A stretch of 6,455 bases of DNA from positions 1 through 6,455 of the forward strand of contig SBGI01000201.1 of the NCBI GenBank assembly GCA_006227015.1, written 5' to 3'. The position numbers and the translations under genes were made by a program. The notes under the pieces were generated by a model. That model was not told where the DNA came from, did not search any database, and worked only from the letters and a program-made list of their open reading frames with translations. Below are positions 1 through 6,455 of the stretch, in pieces; within the stretch, counting starts at the first letter, position 1, and every line of letters begins with the position of its first letter. Source of the DNA: Gammaproteobacteria bacterium. Lineage in GTDB: Bacteria > Pseudomonadota > Gammaproteobacteria > Pseudomonadales > Porticoccaceae.

Positions 1-545
1 ATATGACTGCGCGCCACCCTGGTCAGAATGGCTCCCGGCAGCACTTTTTCGCGTATGACTTTTTCCCCGGTGGTGACTGCGGCGAGACTGCGGGTAGTGG
101 GCACACCCAATGCGGCCATCGCCTCACTGACTATGTACTCGCGCAAAACCGGCCCCAAGGGTGATCGCCCATCACCCATGCGGGAAAACGGTGTAGTGCC
201 AGCACCCTTTAACTGCACGTCGTAGCGGCAACCGTCCTTGCCTACCACTTCACCGAGCAGAATTGCCCGGCCATCCCCCAGCTGCGGGTTCCAATTACCA
301 AATTGATGACCGGCATACACCGTAGCGATGGGTTCGGCGCCATCGGGTATCTTATTCCCGGCCAGTACGGCAACGCCTTCCTCACTGGACAATTGCTCTG
401 GATCAATGGCCAACATTTCTGCCAACGCTGTATTCACGCGAATCAGTCCAGGCTTTGCCACCGGGGTTGGCATCTGTGGCGCATAGAGGGATTCCGCCAA
501 TTGACGGTAGGTATTGTCGAAGGGAATTTGCACGACATGTTTCAT
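1..545 (-). CDS. selO: Protein adenylyltransferase SelO (YdiU family), N-terminal part, cut by window edge
   Basis: The first 181 codons are present, and the reading frame runs off the left edge. SelO proteins (about 480 residues) are pseudokinase-fold enzymes that bind ATP in a flipped orientation and transfer AMP to Ser, Thr or Tyr of target proteins; a redox-stress role is known in E. coli. Visible hallmarks, numbered from the ATG at 545: [17 protein letters not shown] (77-93), LKGAG (112-116) with Lys113 as the expected nucleotide-binding lysine, SRMGDGR (121-127), REYIVSEAM (135-143), and TRVARSH (175-181) at the edge. The catalytic Asp and metal ligands lie in the missing part. The start at 545 is chosen because [16 protein letters not shown] lines up without gaps with the remembered Pseudomonas form (MKALDQLTFDNRFARL). 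An in-frame ATG at 554 would add MPA and sits closer to an AAAGG at about 559-563; an in-frame TAA farther upstream rules out a longer start. The family call is secure. Confidence 0.95.
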   Translation of the reverse strand, partial: MKHVVQIPFDNTYRQLAESLYAPQMPTPVAKPGLIRVNTALAEMLAIDPEQLSSEEGVAVLAGNKIPDGAEPIATVYAGHQFGNWNPQLGDGRAILLGEVVGKDGCRYDVQLKGAGTTPFSRMGDGRSPLGPVLREYIVSEAMAALGVPTTRSLAAVTTGEKVIREKVLPGAILTRVARSH

Positions 546-582
546 AGCTGGCATAGGGCCTTTACCACTGGGGAGTTGTTCT

Positions 583-595
583 GCGATGTCATCGC
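583..595. repeat. 13-bp perfect palindrome over the expected selO transcription start
   Basis: GCGAT-gtc-ATCGC is an inverted repeat with 5-bp arms and a 3-bp centre. It sits directly downstream of the candidate -10 box, covering about -6 to +7 of the predicted start, a place where a repressor operator would act. The arms are short, so chance is a real alternative; the same bases could also form a tiny hairpin at the 5' end of the transcript. Confidence 0.3.
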
Positions 596-625
596 TTTAT
601 AGTGGTGGATACTCTAGCATAGCAA
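596..625 (-). promoter_or_regulatory. Candidate sigma70-type promoter for selO
   Basis: Read on the minus strand, TTGCTA (625-620, 4 of 6 to the -35 consensus) is followed after 18 bp by TATAAA (601-596, 5 of 6 to the -10 consensus). The expected start of transcription is near 589, giving a leader of roughly 45 nt before the selO start codon at 545. It was found by eye only; a weak -35 match is common by chance in a gap of this size. Confidence 0.35.
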
Positions 626-829
626 GACCCGGGGCAACGCAGCTCCCGGCCTTCGGCATAAATATAACAATCCCTTAGCATGGGGCTATTTTCATAGGCA
701 CAACAGGACAGATTCACTGGTGTGGCCCATTTAAAGAAACCCGGCAAAAGGTCGATAGAAAAAGCTGTAGGAATATCGCATTATTCAACCCCTTGCAGAA
801 AATTAAAATTAGAAAGTTAAGGCAGCCTG

Positions 830-3800
830 ATGTTGATAAGCCATTGGCGAGTTATTCGGCCATTTCTTGCTCTAGCGTTAAGCCTGATGTGTCTGCCGGC
901 TTTGGCGACGGACAAGGTTGTATTGCAACTTAAATGGGAGCATGAATTCCAGTTTGCCGGTTACTACGCCGCTTTGTGGCAGGGATACTACGAACGCGAA
1001 GGGATAGAGGTCGAAATCCGTTCGGCGGCAACACCGGATGGGACGTTTCTATCACCGCTGGATGAACTTGTCAGCGGTCGCGCCGACTTCGCTGTCGGCG
1101 GTACGGATGTTCTTATCTCCCGGGGCCACGGCCACGATCTCAAGGTGCTGGCACCCATTTTTCAACGCTCTCCCGGGGCATTATTCGCTCTTGAAAATCA
1201 ACCTATCGATACGGTTGAACAGGCTTCCAGGCTGCGTATAGCAGCGATTCCATCCGATGACACCCGAGTGGAAGCACGGGCCATGTTCTACATGAATGGC
1301 ATTGACTCTGAGCGCATCTCGTTTGTGGATGTACCGGTGAGTATCGAGTCCCTGCTGGAAGACAAAACCGATGCCATTGTCACCTACGGAATTTCAGCGC
1401 AGATTCGTGCCAGAGAGCTGGAGCTACAACTGAATTCTCTGAGCCCCAGTCATCATGGCATCCAGTTTTATGGCGATACGCTTTATACCAGCGGAAAACT
1501 GGCCAGGGAGCGCTCAGACTTGGCAGAACGGTTTCTCCGGGCGAGTCTCAATGGCTGGCGTTACGCACTGGAACACCGCACAAATATTGCCAGTCGCATC
1601 TCTGCCACACTGCCGCGCTACGTGTATCAGTACGACGACTTTCAAACCTATAACCAGCAATTCGCCCAGTTAATTGATGAATACATCTTTTATCCGGTGG
1701 TAGAACTCGGGCAGATTGACAGCAAACGCTGGCAGCGTACCTACGACATTCTTGACCGACTTGGCGAGATCGAGTCCCCCTACGACCCGATGACTCTGCT
1801 CTTCAAAAAGCCCGGCACCTCGCAAGTCTCCCTGTCCGTATTGGGCTGGGGTGGCGTCACACTGTTGTTGCTACTGGTGAGCTTAATTTTATGGCGAAGC
1901 GGGCACAGTCGCGGCTGGCAGGTGGCCGTGATTGTTTTCATGCTGTTTCTGGAACAGGGTCTGGAAGCCTGGCACCGGCAGGATTCCCGGGTTCAACTAT
2001 CCATCAAGGTGCTGGAAAGACTTTCAGGGGTGCGATCACACCTGGAACAGGTGCTGGCCCGTAACCTCGCAGAGCTAAGCGGTGTTGCGGCATTTATTGC
2101 GGCCAACCCGGATATTTCGGATAACGAGTTCCGCAACTACGCCGCCACCATTCTCAAGGTAGACCCGCAATTGATCAATCTGGCGGCGGCTCCGGACCTG
2201 ACGATCAAGTTTGTTTATCCACTCCAGGGCAATGAAGCCGCTATCGGCCTGAATTATAGAGATAATCCGGATCAACTCCCTGCCGTTCTGCGAGCAATGG
2301 AGACCAATGAGCCGATCATTGCCGGGCCAGTCAATCTGGTTCAGGGCGGACGGGCGTTCATTGGCAGAGCACCGGTCAGGGTCATCAAGCCCAATGGTGA
2401 AGTCACTGACTGGGGAGTTGTCTCCGCACCTATTGATGTGGCCGCCGTATATCGTGAAGCCGGGTTACTGGACCCGGAACTGGGTCTGACAATTGCTATT
2501 CGCGGTAAAGATGGACTGATTTCCGAGGGTGGCCCTTTTTACGGCAGGAAAGAGATTTTTTCCCACCCAGACGTGGTAACCCAAAGAGTCAACTTTGGCG
2601 GTGGTTCCTGGCAAATCGCGGCGATCCCCAGCGGCAATGGCTATACCAATAATCCCAGGTTATACCTGATAAGGATTTCATCTGCTCTTGTCGGCTTTCT
2701 GATCCTGTTGTTACTGATGACCTACCGCCGCAATCTCGACAGCCAGAAACATTATCAAGGGGTGTTACGCAGACATACAGAGTTTCTGCGTGAAGTGGAA
2801 ACTGTGGCAAAGGTGGGTGGCTGGCGAATGGATGCCTCCGGCATGATCAGTGAACTTTCTGAGCAGGCTCGCACCTTCTTGAAGCTGGAAGGGAGTGATA
2901 CCAAGTTACCGGTCAACCTCTTTGCCAACCAGTTTGTTTCCAGTGAAACATTGAGTGTTTCGCAACTACTTCACGAGGCGCTGAACAGTAATCAAAGTGT
3001 GGATCTCGAAGTAAAATCCCGTGATGACACCTCCTGGTATCACATCATTGCCGACCCCCTGGGAGATGGTAGTGATCGTGAAATGGTGGGCGCCATCCAG
3101 GACATCACCGAGAAGAAAATTGCCGACGCCAAGATTGAACGACAGGCCAATTATGACAGCCTGACCAACTTGCCGAACCGGGAGCTATTCAGGGATCGCC
3201 TGGAAACGGCCATGGCAAGAACCCGCCGTTCAGGAAATGCCATTGCCCTGCTCTTTGTGGACCTGGACAATTTTAAGTCCATCAACGACAACTACGGCCA
3301 TCGCGAAGGTGATCTGGTATTGCAGGAAGCAGCTCAGCGAATCACCAAATGTCTGCGAGAATCCGATACGGTCGGGCGGCATAGCGGCGATGAATTTACC
3401 GTTATCCTCCACGATGTGGGCAGCGATGCCGTTGCTGATCAGATTGCCTCCAAACTGGTCAACGCACTGGGTCAAGCCTTTATTGTCGGCGGTGCGGAAG
3501 TGCACTGTGGCGCCAGTGTCGGGGTGGCTTTCTACCCCGGAGATGCAGACAGTGCTGAAGGGTTAATCGTCAATGCCGACCAAGCCATGTATGAAGTCAA
3601 AAAAAGTGGCCGCAACGGCTGGTATTTCTATACCAAGGAAATGCAGCTCAGATCAGAACATCGCCACCGTCTTTACAATGACCTGGTGGCAGCTATCCGT
3701 GACGATCAGCTAAGTGTCCACCTGCAGCCCATTCTCACCACAAACTCACAAAAAGTGATTGGCTGCGAAGCACTGGCTCGCTGGCAACGGGCAGATGGCA

Positions 3801-4429
3801 GCTGGCTGTCCCCGGCCGAATTTGTCCCTTTTGCGGAGGAAACGGGCCTGATTAACCAGATTGATTATCTGGTCATGGAAAAAGCTGCTGCTGCATTGCG
3901 AGACATTAACTGTCATCGTGAACAATCCATCAGCCTGTCCATCAATGTTTCCCCGAGGCTTTTCCACACCAAGGATCAGTCGTTGGAACGCTGGATGGAG
4001 CTGATCCGAAAAATCAGTCAAGAGCTTCCCGTCATCGTTGAAATTACCGAGCGCCTGTTGATAGAACAAACGCAGGAAATCACCGGAACACTCAATGAGC
4101 TGGCAAACATGGGCATTGGCATTTCCATCGATGACTTTGGTACTGGCTATTCATCTTTGAGCTACCTGACCCGTTTCCCTGTAACTGGTCTGAAAATCGA
4201 TCGTTCGTTTGTCGACGGTATCGGTACTAACTCTTCCAGTGAGCCGGTTATCGAGACCATTCTCGCCATGGCAGGCAAGCTAAATATCCGTGTGGTGGCA
4301 GAAGGCGTCGAAACCCAGGCACAGCTGGAGTATCTCAAACAGCTGGAATGTGATTATGTGCAGGGTTATTTTCTCGGACGACCGATGCCCGTCACTGAAT
4401 TTACAGCCCTTCTCCAGCGTAAACACTAG
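830..4429 (+). CDS. Membrane cyclic di-GMP sensor enzyme: NMT1/THI5-like, CHASE-like, PAS, GGDEF (SGDEF), EAL
   Basis: This 1199-residue protein probably makes and/or breaks cyclic di-GMP at the inner membrane. In order: signal peptide 1-26 (cleavage after LPALA); NMT1/THI5-like substrate-binding domain about 30-310, opening with QLKWEHEFQFAGYYAA; hydrophobic helices about 333-355 and 362-378 with an Arg-rich turn between; CHASE-like domain about 395-545 (EFRNYAA, VYPLQGN, AIGLNY, WGVVSAPID) in a periplasmic segment reaching about 610; helix 613-632; short linker; degenerate PAS about 655-763 ending AIQDITEKK; GGDEF about 770-935; EAL about 945-1195. The GGDEF signature reads SGDEF (852-856), with Asp811, Asn819, Asp828 and an intact RESD inhibitory site (843-846). 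The EAL set is complete: Glu980, Asn1039, Glu1071, Asp1101-Asp1102, Lys1122, Glu1158, Gln1178, and loop DDFGTGYSS. So phosphodiesterase activity is well supported and cyclase activity possible. The start at 830 has AAGG at 819-822, 7 nt upstream. There is no ABC transporter gene nearby, so the NMT1 domain is inferred to be a sensor rather than an importer part. Confidence 0.95.
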   Translation: MLISHWRVIRPFLALALSLMCLPALATDKVVLQLKWEHEFQFAGYYAALWQGYYEREGIEVEIRSAATPDGTFLSPLDELVSGRADFAVGGTDVLISRGHGHDLKVLAPIFQRSPGALFALENQPIDTVEQASRLRIAAIPSDDTRVEARAMFYMNGIDSERISFVDVPVSIESLLEDKTDAIVTYGISAQIRARELELQLNSLSPSHHGIQFYGDTLYTSGKLARERSDLAERFLRASLNGWRYALEHRTNIASRISATLPRYVYQYDDFQTYNQQFAQLIDEYIFYPVVELGQIDSKRWQRTYDILDRLGEIESPYDPMTLLFKKPGTSQVSLSVLGWGGVTLLLLLVSLILWRSGHSRGWQVAVIVFMLFLEQGLEAWHRQDSRVQLSIKVLERLSGVRSHLEQVLARNLAELSGVAAFIAANPDISDNEFRNYAATILKVDPQLINLAAAPDLTIKFVYPLQGNEAAIGLNYRDNPDQLPAVLRAMETNEPIIAGPVNLVQGGRAFIGRAPVRVIKPNGEVTDWGVVSAPIDVAAVYREAGLLDPELGLTIAIRGKDGLISEGGPFYGRKEIFSHPDVVTQRVNFGGGSWQIAAIPSGNGYTNNPRLYLIRISSALVGFLILLLLMTYRRNLDSQKHYQGVLRRHTEFLREVETVAKVGGWRMDASGMISELSEQARTFLKLEGSDTKLPVNLFANQFVSSETLSVSQLLHEALNSNQSVDLEVKSRDDTSWYHIIADPLGDGSDREMVGAIQDITEKKIADAKIERQANYDSLTNLPNRELFRDRLETAMARTRRSGNAIALLFVDLDNFKSINDNYGHREGDLVLQEAAQRITKCLRESDTVGRHSGDEFTVILHDVGSDAVADQIASKLVNALGQAFIVGGAEVHCGASVGVAFYPGDADSAEGLIVNADQAMYEVKKSGRNGWYFYTKEMQLRSEHRHRLYNDLVAAIRDDQLSVHLQPILTTNSQKVIGCEALARWQRADGSWLSPAEFVPFAEETGLINQIDYLVMEKAAAALRDINCHREQSISLSINVSPRLFHTKDQSLERWMELIRKISQELPVIVEITERLLIEQTQEITGTLNELANMGIGISIDDFGTGYSSLSYLTRFPVTGLKIDRSFVDGIGTNSSSEPVIETILAMAGKLNIRVVAEGVETQAQLEYLKQLECDYVQGYFLGRPMPVTEFTALLQRKH

Positions 4430-4513
4430 CGGCACCAAGTACATTCCAATCACATAAACACACCCCACCCGGTCTCTGTTGATTACTAGGGCTGCGACTA
4501 TTGCCTGAAAAAA

Positions 4514-4589
4514 AGTGATCCACCTGTTGTGCCCCTCGCGTAGGAACTGCAGAACCCTGTTATCACTGTAGTTTGGTTCTACAGATCAC
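4514..4589 (+). promoter_or_regulatory. Nested and alternative inverted repeats upstream of the fasciclin gene (possible structured leader)
   Basis: Three overlapping pairings are visible. GTGATC (4515-4520) pairs with GATCAC (4584-4589). Inside it, CTGCAGAACC (4547-4556) pairs with GGTTCTACAG (4575-4584) with one mismatch. Competing with both, CTGTAG (4566-4571) pairs with CTACAG (4579-4584), and AGTGAT (4514-4519) can pair with ATCACT (4562-4567). The block ends 22 bp before the ribosome-binding site of the gene at 4625. It could be a leader RNA with alternative folds, or operator DNA. It matches no riboswitch class I recognise, including cyclic di-GMP riboswitches, and I could not find a convincing promoter, so whether it is transcribed is unknown. 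Confidence 0.3.
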
Positions 4590-4611
4590 CCCAACTCAAC
4601 TAGAGGATCGC

Positions 4612-4617
4612 GAGGAG
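4612..4617 (+). promoter_or_regulatory. Strong ribosome-binding site of the fasciclin gene
   Basis: GAGGAG lies 7 nt before the ATG at 4625, close to ideal Shine-Dalgarno sequence and spacing. It fixes the start and suggests efficient translation, as expected for an abundant secreted protein. Confidence 0.75.
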
Positions 4618-4624
4618 CATAACA

Positions 4625-5149
4625 ATGAAAAAGTTAATGACATTTTTAATCGTAATGACCATCAGCAGCCTGTCTTTCGCAGGAAGCTGTAAAAAAGAGG
4701 GTGCTATCTCTATACAAGATGCAGCGGAAGCCAGTCCTGAGCTATTCAGCTCTCTGGTTGCAGCGGTTACTCAAGCCGGACTGCTTGGCTTTCTCGATGG
4801 CAATCGCCAATTCACCGTTTTTGCACCCACCAATACAGCCTTTGATGATGCAGCGAAAGTTGTTACCGAGAATGACAATGCAACAGCTCTGGACCTTCTG
4901 GCCGCACTATCTGACGAGGAAGTTGCAGAAATTCTGAAATACCATATTGCGCCGGGAGAGCGCGATTCAGCTGATGTCCTTGGATCAACTCAGGTGCGTA
5001 TGCTGAATATGGAATTCACTACGCCCTTTCTTGAAGGTGAAACTGCATTTATTAATGACGCGGAAATCATTGTGCCAGACCAGTTTGCCTGCAATGGTGT
5101 AATACATGTCATCGATTCAGTACTTTTACCAGAATCAATCACCTTCTGA
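4625..5149 (+). CDS. Small secreted fasciclin (FAS1) domain protein
   Basis: This 174-residue protein has a typical Sec signal peptide (MKKLMTFLIVMTISSLSFA, cleaved before Gly20) followed by a single FAS1 domain that fills the mature chain, about 28-170. Family marks are the H1 block FTVFAPTNTAF (63-73), the YH pair (Tyr106-His107, in KYHIAPG), and the H2 block NGVIHVIDSVLLP (157-169). FAS1 domains act mostly in extracellular adhesion or protein and polymer binding; the ligand here cannot be told. The mature chain has two cysteines, Cys22 and Cys156, which could form a disulfide in the periplasm. Cys22 is not in a proper lipobox (AGSC lacks Leu or Ile at -3), so a lipoprotein is unlikely. The gene lies 195 bp after the cyclic di-GMP sensor, same strand, probably with its own control. 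The family call is firm; a role in biofilm or surface attachment is inference. Confidence 0.93.
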   Translation: MKKLMTFLIVMTISSLSFAGSCKKEGAISIQDAAEASPELFSSLVAAVTQAGLLGFLDGNRQFTVFAPTNTAFDDAAKVVTENDNATALDLLAALSDEEVAEILKYHIAPGERDSADVLGSTQVRMLNMEFTTPFLEGETAFINDAEIIVPDQFACNGVIHVIDSVLLPESITF

Positions 5150-5152
5150 CAT

Positions 5153-5195
5153 GAGCCAAACCTATCAGGCCGGGAACTCCTGGTTTCATTGGCTC
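5153..5195 (+). repeat. Hairpin just after the fasciclin stop codon
   Basis: GAGCCAA (5153-5159) pairs perfectly with TTGGCTC (5189-5195), and CAGG (5166-5169) with CCTG (5179-5182) inside it. On the plus strand the stem is followed by TGTAAAAAC rather than a run of T, so it is not an intrinsic terminator. It begins 4 nt after the stop codon, where it could protect the mRNA 3' end from exonucleases. Confidence 0.35.
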
Positions 5196-5231
5196 TGTAA
5201 AAACATGCTGTGATACGAAATTTTCTGTAGT

Positions 5232-5263
5232 AAAAAACGGGGCATTATTGATGCCCCGCTTTT
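5232..5263. terminator. Bidirectional intrinsic terminator between convergent genes
   Basis: The perfect 8-bp stem CGGGGCAT (5238-5245) / ATGCCCCG (5251-5258) has a 5-nt loop. On the plus strand it is followed by C and four T (5260-5263), ending the fasciclin transcript. On the minus strand it is followed by six T (from the A run 5232-5237), a better tract, ending the glycosyltransferase transcript. Its place between two genes that converge (ends at 5149 and 5314) fits this dual use. Confidence 0.88.
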
Positions 5264-5313
5264 GATTTTAAGCCTTAATTATCCACCTCTTGGGAGAAAT
5301 AGTGACTTATTCA

Positions 5314-6455
5314 TTAGCACTTTTCTTTACGTTGTCCTCTACGACGAATGACAACCAAATCACGCAATCCCGCCAGTAATACCAGGCCATACTCAACAAC
5401 CTTTGCCCACCAGGGCAGATGCAGCATCGACAATACCCCGGCCACATTGAAGTTAATACCCGTCAGGTAGGAGAGCAGGACGATATAAGAAGCACTCCAA
5501 CTCCACCAGTGGGGATAAATCACGGCAAAGGGTAAAAGCCATATTAGATACCAGGCATTGACCACGGGAGCCAACAGAAAAAAAACACCGAACAACAAAT
5601 CACCCCGGGGCAGTTGCCACACTGACCGGGTATGTCGCCAGAACAGAACGAAATAAACACAGCAAAAAATCAGCCCCAAAATAATTTTACTCTCCATGGG
5701 GTCAAACCAGTTACGCGTCAGGGCATATACGGAACTGTTGAACTGCCAGTCTCTGGCAAATACCCACAGGCCAGCCACGTCGGTAGCTCCATACCAGACA
5801 AAGGGCATATAAAGAGCTGCCAGTGCCATCACAAAAAGCAACCAGCTGTGCCATGGCATTCGCCATAAAACAAACGGTACCAGTAGCAGGGCAAATATTT
5901 TGGCACCAACACTGAGGGCAAGGGTGACTGCAGCGCCTTTAAACCAATGCCGTTGCCGGCAATAGACTGCAGCCATCAGAAAAAATACTCCGAGGCCATC
6001 TGGATGTGCCGTAAATGCCAGTTCCTTAATAACCAGAGGAGACCAGGCATAGAGCAGAACCCATCGCGGTTTGGCCATCCTGAGAAGCAGTGCAATCAAT
6101 GCCAGGTCCACCACAGAGTACAACCACTGCAAGGGCCAAACCTCAGCGGGGGCAATCAGGTGTGAGAGTAAAAAACTGTATTCGAGGGTCGGACCATAAA
6201 TGGTCGGAACCTGGGGATAATTAACCTGCGCCAGAATATTGATAAATGTCTGGGGAATGGATGTATCACCAAAAAATACCGATGGCGGCACCCCGTAGGG
6301 AGAACCGTTTTCAAAAAAGCGGTAGCCATCCCACAAGTAGCGATAAAAATCATCTTCCAGCAGCGGAACCCCCATACAACCGACCAGTCGGAAAATGACC
6401 GCCCAAAAAAACAATTGCATCGCAGAGACGCTGGGGACGAAGTGACAAGCTAGAA
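5314..6455 (-). CDS. Multi-spanning GT-C-type membrane glycosyltransferase (DUF2029/GT87-like), probably 5'-partial
   Basis: The frame ends at the TAA at 5314-5316 and stays open to the right edge. The first ATG inside the window (6418-6420) would give 368 residues, but it has no Shine-Dalgarno sequence and no ATG, GTG or TTG lies in frame above it, so the true start is probably outside. The protein is very hydrophobic, with about nine to eleven likely membrane helices. Motifs numbered from that ATG: LEDDFYRYLWDG (21-32), acidic residues in the first outer loop where GT-C enzymes keep catalytic Asp or Glu; PTIYGPTLE (72-80); IKELAFTAHPDGLG (131-144); GAKIFALLLVPF (172-183); NAWYLIWLLPF (288-298); basic tail RRRGQRKEKC. 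GT-C enzymes of this type take a sugar from a polyprenyl-phosphate carrier and add it to a glycan or lipid on the outer face of the inner membrane. Sugar and acceptor cannot be read from the sequence, and the upstream genes that might tell are beyond the window. Confidence 0.8.
   Translation of the reverse strand, partial: LACHFVPSVSAMQLFFWAVIFRLVGCMGVPLLEDDFYRYLWDGYRFFENGSPYGVPPSVFFGDTSIPQTFINILAQVNYPQVPTIYGPTLEYSFLLSHLIAPAEVWPLQWLYSVVDLALIALLLRMAKPRWVLLYAWSPLVIKELAFTAHPDGLGVFFLMAAVYCRQRHWFKGAAVTLALSVGAKIFALLLVPFVLWRMPWHSWLLFVMALAALYMPFVWYGATDVAGLWVFARDWQFNSSVYALTRNWFDPMESKIILGLIFCCVYFVLFWRHTRSVWQLPRGDLLFGVFFLLAPVVNAWYLIWLLPFAVIYPHWWSWSASYIVLLSYLTGINFNVAGVLSMLHLPWWAKVVEYGLVLLAGLRDLVVIRRRGQRKEKC

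Noticed and set aside
303..602. Plus-strand open frame of 99 codons at the left end
   Set aside because: It lies mostly antisense to selO, whose conserved motifs (LGDGR, LKGAG, SRMGDGR) are unmistakable on the minus strand; the plus-strand translation resembles nothing.
753..778. CGATA...TATCG inverted repeat upstream of the sensor gene
   Set aside because: Five-base arms separated by 16 bases are expected by chance in a gap of this length.
650..829. Sigma70 promoter for the sensor gene
   Set aside because: AT-rich stretches near 660 and 775-810 offer weak -10-like hexamers, but none has an acceptable -35 at 16-18 bp, so no promoter is called.
3230..3566. Overlapping open frames on both strands inside the GGDEF region
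   Set aside because: The +1-frame GGDEF protein explains this DNA fully; the other translations are low-complexity shadows without start signals or family motifs.
3746..4069. Minus-strand open frame of 107 codons in the EAL region
   Set aside because: Antisense to conserved EAL catalytic sequence, with no recognisable motif or ribosome-binding site.
4430..4624. Cyclic di-GMP (GEMM) riboswitch upstream of the fasciclin gene
   Set aside because: I looked for the conserved GEMM core and tetraloop-receptor pattern because of the neighbouring GGDEF-EAL gene and did not find them; only generic inverted repeats are present.
5153..5195. Second intrinsic terminator after the fasciclin gene
   Set aside because: The stem is good but no T run follows it on either strand; the real terminator is the GC-rich hairpin at 5238-5258.
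5632..6165. Plus-strand open frames within the glycosyltransferase
   Set aside because: The minus-strand frame encodes a coherent multi-helix membrane protein with GT-C-like motifs; the plus-strand products are hydrophilic and featureless.

Overview
The window suggests a Gram-negative gammaproteobacterium, probably free-living and aquatic or marine. This is inferred from the gene types (a SelO pseudokinase, a very large multi-sensor GGDEF-EAL protein, a small secreted fasciclin protein, a GT-C-type membrane glycosyltransferase), from the moderate base composition, and from the close similarity of the SelO N-terminus to Pseudomonas-type proteins. It looks like ordinary chromosome: no transposase, integrase, tRNA, CRISPR array or phage gene is visible.

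Layout. Positions 1-545 (minus strand) hold the first 181 codons of selO, cut by the left window edge. Positions 546-829 form the divergent intergenic gap; the selO side carries a plausible sigma70-type promoter with a 13-bp palindrome over the expected transcription start, and no convincing promoter was found for the rightward gene. Positions 830-4429 (plus) encode a 1199-residue membrane sensor: signal peptide, NMT1/THI5-like periplasmic ligand-binding domain, two membrane helices, a CHASE-like periplasmic domain, a third helix, then cytoplasmic PAS, GGDEF and EAL domains. Positions 4430-4624 are non-coding and hold nested and alternative inverted repeats just upstream of a small secreted FAS1 (fasciclin) protein at 4625-5149. 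Positions 5150-5313 separate two convergent genes and contain a clear bidirectional intrinsic terminator. From 5314 to the right edge (minus) lies a multi-spanning membrane protein with the hallmarks of polyprenyl-phosphate-sugar-dependent glycosyltransferases; its frame is still open at the edge, so its 5' end is probably missing.

How the genes may fit together. The sensor protein most likely adjusts cyclic di-GMP in response to one or two periplasmic cues. The fasciclin protein and the membrane glycosyltransferase are both plausible envelope or matrix functions of the kind cyclic di-GMP often governs, but nothing in the sequence ties them into one pathway; the genes appear to be separate transcription units. 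The most distinctive item is the sensor's dual periplasmic architecture combined with an SGDEF variant active site and a complete EAL catalytic set. I did not find evidence for a wholly new system.
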